Origin: Grimontia kaedaensis | GTDB taxonomy: Bacteria > Pseudomonadota > Gammaproteobacteria > Enterobacterales > Vibrionaceae | Direction of reading: 5' to 3' | Length of the DNA stretch: 64,000 nt | NCBI RefSeq assembly: GCF_023746615.1 | Contig: NZ_CP082275.1 | Coordinates: forward strand, 1,116,001-1,180,000 | The notes under the pieces: generated by a model | What the model saw: only the letters and a program-made list of their open reading frames with translations | Databases searched by the model: none | Told to the model about the DNA's origin: nothing | Translations under genes and position numbers: made by a program | Part shown: positions 59,022-64,000 of the stretch, one piece after another | Numbering within the stretch: position 1 is the first letter of the stretch | Layout of the letters: each line of letters starts with the position of its first letter

Positions 59022-60437
59022 ATGTCGGAGCTTGCCATAGACCTAGCGCGAATTCAGTTTGCGTTCACTGTGTCTTTTCACATCATATTCCCTGCCTTTT
59101 CTATCGGGCTTGCCAGCTATATCACTGTGCTGGAAGCATTACACCTGAAAACCAAGCAACATCAGTACCTTGAGCTTTCAAAGTATTGGACAAAGATCTT
59201 CGCCGTTACGTTCGGCATGGGTGTAGTGAGCGGTATCGTCATGAGTTACCAGTTCGGAACGAATTGGGGCGTATTCTCTGACAAGACAGGACCAGTGCTT
59301 GGACCTTTGATGGGTTATGAAGTGCTTACCGCATTTTTCCTTGAGGCGGGTTTCCTCGGCATCATGCTTTTCGGTCGCGAGCGAGTTGGTCCTAAACTCC
59401 ATTTCCTGGCCGTCGCAGTCGTCGCATTCGGCACCTTGCTGTCCGCGACTTGGATACTGTCAGTAAACAGTTGGATGCAAACCCCAGCAGGTTTTGACTT
59501 CAATGACAAAGGCCAATTTATCGTCACAGACTGGTTCGAAGTCGTGTTCAATCCTTCCTTTCCGTATCGCCTCGTCCACATGGTCATTGCTGCGTACCTG
59601 ACAACGGCTTTTATGGTGGCGGGTGTCGGCGCTTGGCATTTACTGCGCGCACCACACAATGAGCTGGGAAGGATAAGCCTTTCGATGGGCATGTGGATGG
59701 CGGTTTTGGTCACGCCGATTCAAATAGTCGCCGGTGACCTTCATGGGCTCAACACGCTTGAACACCAGCCGATGAAAGTAGCGGCGATGGAAGGACACTT
59801 CGAAACCCAGAAAGGCGCGCCACTTATCCTGTTTGGTATCCCAAATGAAGAGACCGAAACGGTCGACTACAAAGTCGAAATTCCAAAATTGGGCAGCATT
59901 ATTCTTACCCATTCTATTGATGGCGAGATCAAAGGTCTCAAGTCTGTCCCGCCAGAAGAGAGGCCACCAGTTGCTACCGTGTTTTGGAGTTTCCGAATCA
60001 TGGTGGGTATTGGTTTCTTGATGCTGGGCTTGGGGTTGGTGTCCCTGTGGCTACGTTACAAGAAAACCTTGTACGAAACGGCTTGGTTCCTAAGGACCTG
60101 CGTATATGCTGCACCTTGCGGCTTTATAGCGATATTGGCGGGATGGGTGACTACCGAAGTGGGACGTCAGCCATACACGGTATACGGATTACTCCGAACC
60201 TCAGAATCCGTGTCGCCGATTGATGCTAGTGCGGTCGGTGCTTCGCTCGCTGTGTTCGTGCTGGTCTACTTCGTGATATTTGGTGCGGGTATCTACTACC
60301 TACTTAAACTGATGAGAAAATCGCCGACCAAATACGAGCAGGACTTGGATGGGCGAATTGTCACCCGGCTTTCACATGGTAACTCAAGCAAAGATATTAT
60401 CGTGAATCCAGAGCCCGCCTCAGGTAAGGAGTCATAA
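59022..60437 (+). CDS. cioA: Cytochrome bd-type quinol oxidase subunit I, cyanide-insensitive (CioA-like)
   Basis: Subunit I carries the three hemes and oxidises quinol while reducing O2 to water. The 471-residue protein has about nine membrane helices. Key features are the N-terminal RIQFAFTVSFHIIFPAFSIG with a heme His, the GRERVG loop, QFGTNWGVFSDKTGPVLGPL, and the quinol-site motif GWVTTEVGRQPYTVYG near 388. The short Q-loop and PAGF / SFHIIFPA spellings place it with CIO-type oxidases rather than with CydA. The ATG at 59022 follows GGAG; the frame open to 59010 is ignored. It overlaps cioB by one base (TAATG). Confidence 0.93.
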   Translation: MSELAIDLARIQFAFTVSFHIIFPAFSIGLASYITVLEALHLKTKQHQYLELSKYWTKIFAVTFGMGVVSGIVMSYQFGTNWGVFSDKTGPVLGPLMGYEVLTAFFLEAGFLGIMLFGRERVGPKLHFLAVAVVAFGTLLSATWILSVNSWMQTPAGFDFNDKGQFIVTDWFEVVFNPSFPYRLVHMVIAAYLTTAFMVAGVGAWHLLRAPHNELGRISLSMGMWMAVLVTPIQIVAGDLHGLNTLEHQPMKVAAMEGHFETQKGAPLILFGIPNEETETVDYKVEIPKLGSIILTHSIDGEIKGLKSVPPEERPPVATVFWSFRIMVGIGFLMLGLGLVSLWLRYKKTLYETAWFLRTCVYAAPCGFIAILAGWVTTEVGRQPYTVYGLLRTSESVSPIDASAVGASLAVFVLVYFVIFGAGIYYLLKLMRKSPTKYEQDLDGRIVTRLSHGNSSKDIIVNPEPASGKES

Positions 60438-61435
60438 TGGATTACGCACTTATCTGGGCGGTGATAATTGCTTTTGCAGTATTCGCCTATGTCATACTCG
60501 ACGGCTTCGATCTCGGCGTCGGTATACTTTTTCCTTCATTAAATGATGATGAGAAAGATGCCGCGATGAACTCCATTGCACCCATTTGGGACGGTAATGA
60601 AACTTGGTTGGTTCTGGGTGGGGGCGGACTGTTTGCAGTCTTTCCGTTGGCGTATGCCATCATTATGCCTGCTGTCTACGCGCCTATTATTGCGATGTTA
60701 GTTGGTCTGATCTTTCGTGGTGTTGCGTTTGAATATCGATATCGTACCAAGAAGGGTCGCTACCTGTGGGACTGGTCTTTCGCGGGTGGTTCAATGGTGG
60801 CAACCTTTTCTCAGGGAATGATTCTCGGCACATTGTTGCAAGGAATCGAAGTTGCAGATAGACAATACGCTGGGGGCTGGTTTGACTGGCTGACGCCTTT
60901 TTCCCTCTTCTGCGGTCTTGCAGTAACAGCAGGATATACCTTGCTCGGTGGCTGCTGGCTGCTAATTAAGACTTCTGGGAGTATCGAAAAAAAACTCTTT
61001 CCAAAGTGCAAAAAACTCACCTTCCTGTTCCTCGGAGCCATCGGTGTGGTGAGTGTTTGGCTTCCGTTTATCTCCAGCGATATCGCCGCGAGATGGTTCA
61101 CTTTCCCGAATGCCACGGGCTTTTTCCTTATTCCTGCCATTTCAGCGTTCGCGGCTTACCAACTTTGGTATGCCTTAAGTTTGCGTCGCGCTGGAGCAGC
61201 TTACTGCTGGACACTCATGATATATCTGATGGCATTTGCCGGTTTTGCCATCAGTATATTCCCTTACATGGTGCCAAGGGCAGTGACCCTTTGGGATGCG
61301 GCGGCACCAGACAATAGCCTTGCATTCTTGTTCGCTGGCGCTGTAGTTTTGCTGCCAATCATCATCATTTATTCTGCATATTCCTACTGGGTGTTCCGCG
61401 GAAAGGTCAGAGCTGACGAGGGGTATCATGAATAA
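60437..61435 (+). CDS. cioB: Cytochrome bd-type quinol oxidase subunit II (CioB-like)
   Basis: The 332-residue subunit II has about eight membrane helices. It starts with the family segment AYVILDGFDLGVGILFPSL, followed by IAPIWDGNETWLVLGGGGLFAVFP. It forms the oxidase heterodimer with CioA. The start ATG overlaps the cioA stop and its own last codons overlap the start of the small subunit by eight bases, indicating tight translational coupling. Confidence 0.94.
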   Translation: MDYALIWAVIIAFAVFAYVILDGFDLGVGILFPSLNDDEKDAAMNSIAPIWDGNETWLVLGGGGLFAVFPLAYAIIMPAVYAPIIAMLVGLIFRGVAFEYRYRTKKGRYLWDWSFAGGSMVATFSQGMILGTLLQGIEVADRQYAGGWFDWLTPFSLFCGLAVTAGYTLLGGCWLLIKTSGSIEKKLFPKCKKLTFLFLGAIGVVSVWLPFISSDIAARWFTFPNATGFFLIPAISAFAAYQLWYALSLRRAGAAYCWTLMIYLMAFAGFAISIFPYMVPRAVTLWDAAAPDNSLAFLFAGAVVLLPIIIIYSAYSYWVFRGKVRADEGYHE

Positions 61436-61547
61436 ACAGGGCAAAGCTTTTGCATGGTTTGTCGGCCTTTGGTTTGCGGGTGTGCTTGCTGTGACGGCAC
61501 TTGCCTACTTCATTCGTTACACCATGCAGTGGGTTGGATTAGTCTGA
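61428..61547 (+). CDS. Small oxidase-associated membrane protein (DUF2474, CioS/CydX-like)
   Basis: The 39-residue protein has one membrane helix (MNKQGKAFAWFVGLWFAGVL, AVTALAYFIRYTMQWVGLV). It begins inside the last codons of cioB and is co-oriented. DUF2474 proteins are found directly after CIO-type subunits, in the position CydX holds after cydAB, where the small subunit stabilises the heme site. The same role is inferred here. Confidence 0.88.
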   Translation: MNKQGKAFAWFVGLWFAGVLAVTALAYFIRYTMQWVGLV

Positions 61548-61649
61548 TCGTATAGCCATTTCAAGTACACGCTCGGCTTTAAAACTGGATATTTATCCAG
61601 TTGTTCATTATCCTAACCACAATTATTAGCAACAATTTGAGTTTTGATT

Positions 61650-62279
61650 GTGATTGGCCGATTACGCGGAATTTTGCTTGAAAAGCAACCCCCTGAAATC
61701 CTGCTGGAAGTTAATGGCGTTGGTTATGAAGTCAGCATGCCTATGAGCTGCTTCTATGAATTGCCAGAAGTGGGTGAAGAAGCGATTATTTACACTCACT
61801 TCGTCGTACGTGAAGACGCGCAACTCCTCTACGGGTTTAACACCACCATCGAACGTGCTTTATTCCGCGAAGTCATCAAAGCCAATGGCGTCGGTCCTAA
61901 ACTGGGTCTGGCGATTCTTTCCGGTATGACGGCAACTCAATTTGTCGACAGTGTCGAACGTGAAGATGTCTCAACGCTGGTCAAAATCCCTGGGGTAGGT
62001 AAGAAAACCGCTGAGCGTCTGGTGATTGAAATGCGCGATCGCTTGAAAAACTGGCATGCATTCGACCTCTTCACACCGCATGCCGATGCGGCGGCCCGCC
62101 GTGCGTCAAGCAATGAAACTGTCGTTGCCGCATCGAATGCTCCGAAAGATGAAGCGATCAGCGCGCTTATCGCGCTGGGCTACAAAGCTGCACAGGCCGA
62201 GAAAGTGGTCAAGCAAGTGGCCGTTGATGGCATGAAGAGCGAAGCGATTATACGTGATGCGCTGCGTTCAATGGTCTAA
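61650..62279 (+). CDS. ruvA: Holliday junction DNA helicase subunit RuvA
   Basis: RuvA binds the four-way junction as a tetramer and loads RuvB. The 209-residue protein has the OB fold (MIGRLRGILLEKQPPEILLE) and paired helix-hairpin-helix motifs (KANGVGPKLGLAILSG and VKIPGVGKKTAERLVIEM). A flexible linker and the small RuvB-binding domain III (EAISALIALGYKAAQAEKVV) complete it. The GTG at 61650 gives the exact family start MIGRLRG; the TTG two codons earlier is less likely. It lies 14 bases before ruvB. Confidence 0.96.
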   Translation: MIGRLRGILLEKQPPEILLEVNGVGYEVSMPMSCFYELPEVGEEAIIYTHFVVREDAQLLYGFNTTIERALFREVIKANGVGPKLGLAILSGMTATQFVDSVEREDVSTLVKIPGVGKKTAERLVIEMRDRLKNWHAFDLFTPHADAAARRASSNETVVAASNAPKDEAISALIALGYKAAQAEKVVKQVAVDGMKSEAIIRDALRSMV

Positions 62280-62293
62280 TAGGGTGATTTGGA

Positions 62294-63301
62294 ATGATTG
62301 AAGCTGATCGACTGATGGGCACGGTACCCCCGAGCCGCGAAGACGACGTCATTGACCGCGCTATTCGCCCAAAGATGCTGTCGGATTATCAAGGTCAGGA
62401 TCATGTCCGTGATCAGATGGAAATCTTTATTCATGCGGCGCGTAAACGTGAAGAAGCCCTCGACCATTTGCTGATCTTTGGGCCTCCAGGTCTGGGTAAA
62501 ACCACTTTGGCAAATATTGTTGCCAACGAGATGGAAGTGAATATCCGCACAACCTCCGGGCCTGTGCTGGAAAAAGCCGGTGACTTGGCGGCGCTGCTGA
62601 CCAATCTTGAACCAAACGATGTGCTTTTCATTGATGAAATTCACCGCTTGAGCCCTGTCGTGGAAGAAGTGTTGTATCCAGCGATGGAAGACTACCAACT
62701 GGATATCATGATTGGTGAAGGCCCGGCTGCGCGTTCTATTAAGATCGACTTGCCACCATTTACGCTAGTAGGCGCAACGACACGTGCTGGCTCATTGACC
62801 TCTCCACTGCGTGATCGTTTCGGCATCACTCAGCGCCTTGAGTACTACAATATTGCTGACCTCAAAGGCATTGTTAAACGCAGCGCGAATTGCCTGAATC
62901 TGGATATGGATGAAGAGGGGGCGTTTGAAATCGCTCGTCGTGCTCGTGGGACACCACGTATCGCGAACCGTCTGCTTCGCCGGGTCCGTGACTATGCGGA
63001 AGTCAAAGCTGATGGTCGTATCAATGCGGATGTGGCATCAAAAGCCTTGGATATGCTAGATGTTGACAATCAGGGCTTCGACTATATGGACCGCAAACTT
63101 CTCACGGCGATTATCGAGAAATTTGATGGTGGTCCGGTTGGTTTGGATAACCTCGCCGCGGCAATTGGTGAAGCCAAAGACACCATTGAAGATGTTCTTG
63201 AGCCTTATCTTATCCAACAAGGTTACCTGCAGCGTACTCCACGAGGTCGTATAGCAAGTCAGCGTGCTTATCTTCATTTTGGATTTGATATGCCTGAGTG
63301 A
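62294..63301 (+). CDS. ruvB: Holliday junction branch-migration ATPase RuvB
   Basis: RuvB is the hexameric AAA+ motor that drives branch migration with RuvA. The 335-residue length matches E. coli RuvB (336). Walker A GPPGLGKTT is near 62-70, Walker B LFIDEIHRLSP near 112-122, the sensor 1 region is TLVGATTRAGSL, the arginine finger is in TSPLRDRFGI, and a winged-helix C-terminus ends the protein. Together with ruvA it forms an operon closed by a hairpin terminator. Confidence 0.97.
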   Translation: MIEADRLMGTVPPSREDDVIDRAIRPKMLSDYQGQDHVRDQMEIFIHAARKREEALDHLLIFGPPGLGKTTLANIVANEMEVNIRTTSGPVLEKAGDLAALLTNLEPNDVLFIDEIHRLSPVVEEVLYPAMEDYQLDIMIGEGPAARSIKIDLPPFTLVGATTRAGSLTSPLRDRFGITQRLEYYNIADLKGIVKRSANCLNLDMDEEGAFEIARRARGTPRIANRLLRRVRDYAEVKADGRINADVASKALDMLDVDNQGFDYMDRKLLTAIIEKFDGGPVGLDNLAAAIGEAKDTIEDVLEPYLIQQGYLQRTPRGRIASQRAYLHFGFDMPE

Positions 63302-63328
63302 GCAAGCGCCACTATTTCCCTCTTTATC

Positions 63329-63362
63329 AAAGGCTGGCTTAGTGTCAGCCTTTGCTATTTTT
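63329..63362 (+). terminator. Terminator of ruvAB
   Basis: AAAGGCTG (63329-63336) and CAGCCTTT (63346-63353) form an 8-bp stem followed shortly by a five-T tract. Confidence 0.75.
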
Positions 63363-63760
63363 CCTCTCTGAACAATACTTCTAGTGCAATATATCTGTGT
63401 TAGTAGCTCGCATGTCTTAGCACGTACTAATTAGCGTTTTGTTTTGATCTCGATCTTGAATACAAACGATTTGAACATCCGAAATTGATTATTTTGACAG
63501 CAATCAATGTGAGATTGCTCCAAATGCTTTGAAGCGCATCGCGAGAATGGTTAGTATTAGCTAGCGCTATATTAGGAGTTGCTTAACAAAATCCTAACCA
63601 GTGCGGCACATTCGTGCAACATAAAAAAGGATGGCTGTTTACACGGTCCTCGTAAGGAAGCTCAGTTAAGCGCGGGCTATAAGGCTCGCAGGTGATTAAG
63701 CATTTACTTAACGATACGTAAGTGTCGTGCGTCAGTCAGCCTGACGATGAAGGAGTTACT
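63363..63760. other. Regulatory and leader region upstream of cydA
   Basis: About 400 bases. It contains an FNR-like site (63444), an inverted repeat AGCAATC-N7-GATTGCT near 63500-63520, and a 6-bp hairpin CGTCAG/CTGACG (63730-63746) immediately before the cydA ribosome site AAGGAG. No reading frame is convincing. Confidence 0.5.
63444..63457. promoter_or_regulatory. FNR-like site upstream of cydA
   Basis: TTGATCTCGATCTT matches TTGAT-N4-ATCAA at eight of ten positions. FNR and ArcA control cydAB in E. coli, so an FNR site here is plausible; the match is imperfect. Confidence 0.4.
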
Positions 63761-64000
63761 ATGTTAACTGATATTGTTGATCTGTCGCGGTTCCAGTTTG
63801 CACTGACTGCGATGTATCACTTCTTGTTTGTCCCACTGACTCTGGGCATGGCGTTTTTGCTAGCCATTATGGAGTCTCTGTATGTGATGACCGATAAGCA
63901 AATCTACAAGGACATGACCAAGTTCTGGGGTAAGCTGTTTGGTATTAACTTCGCGTTGGGCGTCGCTACTGGCCTGACCATGGAGTTCCAGTTTGGTACT
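63761..64000 (+). CDS. cydA: Cytochrome bd-I ubiquinol oxidase subunit I, 5' part only
   Basis: The first 80 codons, running off the window, encode LSRFQFALTAMYHFLFVPLT, LGMAFLLAIMESLYV, IYKDMTKFWGKLFGINFALG and VATGLTMEFQFGT. This is the canonical CydA N-terminus with the heme-ligand His in TAMYHFLF. It is nearly the same as E. coli CydA and clearly distinct from the CioA copy at 59022. AAGGAG stands before the ATG at 63761. CydAB oxidises quinol at low oxygen. Confidence 0.96.
   Translation, partial: MLTDIVDLSRFQFALTAMYHFLFVPLTLGMAFLLAIMESLYVMTDKQIYKDMTKFWGKLFGINFALGVATGLTMEFQFGT

Overview
The window looks like chromosomal DNA of a marine gammaproteobacterium of the family Vibrionaceae. 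This is inferred from the protein character and the gene neighbourhoods (yebC-ruvC ... ruvA-ruvB-cydA, ppsA divergent from ppsR, cmoA-cmoB, a stand-alone adhE under apparent CRP/FNR control, several diguanylate-cyclase-like and chemotaxis genes). The species cannot be named from the sequence alone; Grimontia, Enterovibrio or Photobacterium-like genomes would fit. No plasmid, prophage, transposase or CRISPR signal is seen.

Layout. 1-9 kb: the 3' end of a porin, a voltage-gated-type K+ channel with a C-terminal zinc ribbon, a MarC-family membrane protein, the bifunctional alcohol/aldehyde dehydrogenase AdhE, a short-chain dehydrogenase-like protein that has lost its catalytic residues, an unrecognised protein and O-acetylhomoserine sulfhydrylase. 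9-14.5 kb: two GGDEF proteins (one membrane-bound with an intact motif, one GAF-linked with SGEQF) plus a relic of a third, a YoaK/DUF1275 protein, a [2Fe-2S] ferredoxin divergent from a photolyase/cryptochrome, and an LMW-phosphatase-like protein with a broken active site. 14.5-19.6 kb: a pstSCAB phosphate-uptake operon behind a Pho box. 19.7-20.2 kb: tRNA-Ser(UGA) followed by tandem 191-bp repeats built from the end of the tRNA gene. 20.4-30.7 kb: galE, a chemoreceptor, ppsA/ppsR, LysR and membrane-anchored AraC regulators, and a secreted alpha/beta hydrolase.

30.8-36 kb is a decayed accessory zone: fragments of a LysR gene, a fructose-type PTS EIIA, a PTS EIIC and an AraC gene. An intact divergent LysR/NmrA pair sits between two 249-bp direct copies of the EIIA 3' end, and a Sel1-repeat lipoprotein follows. 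36-45.9 kb: kdgK-eda (KDG to pyruvate), a divergent cytochrome b561/cytochrome c' pair, a PatB/MalY-type C-S lyase, a three-gene operon (zinc/aspartic-protease-like lipoprotein, inactive transglutaminase with membrane helices, RimK-like ATP-grasp ligase), and cmoA-cmoB for tRNA wobble modification. 46-51.6 kb: a TetR regulator and an RND transporter/LolA-like/outer-membrane cassette, with three copies of one palindromic operator between them. 51.7-64 kb: DUF72, aspS, yebC, ruvC, then a block (DoxX-like protein, ABC exporter, small lipoprotein, cyanide-insensitive-type bd oxidase with its small subunit) that separates ruvC from ruvAB, and finally the start of canonical cydA.

The most unusual structure is the tRNA-Ser trailer. 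Each 191-bp unit holds a direct copy of the last 20 nt of the tRNA gene, a terminator hairpin, and an inverted near-copy (10+10 matching bases around a 4-base core) of the tRNA T-arm/acceptor segment.
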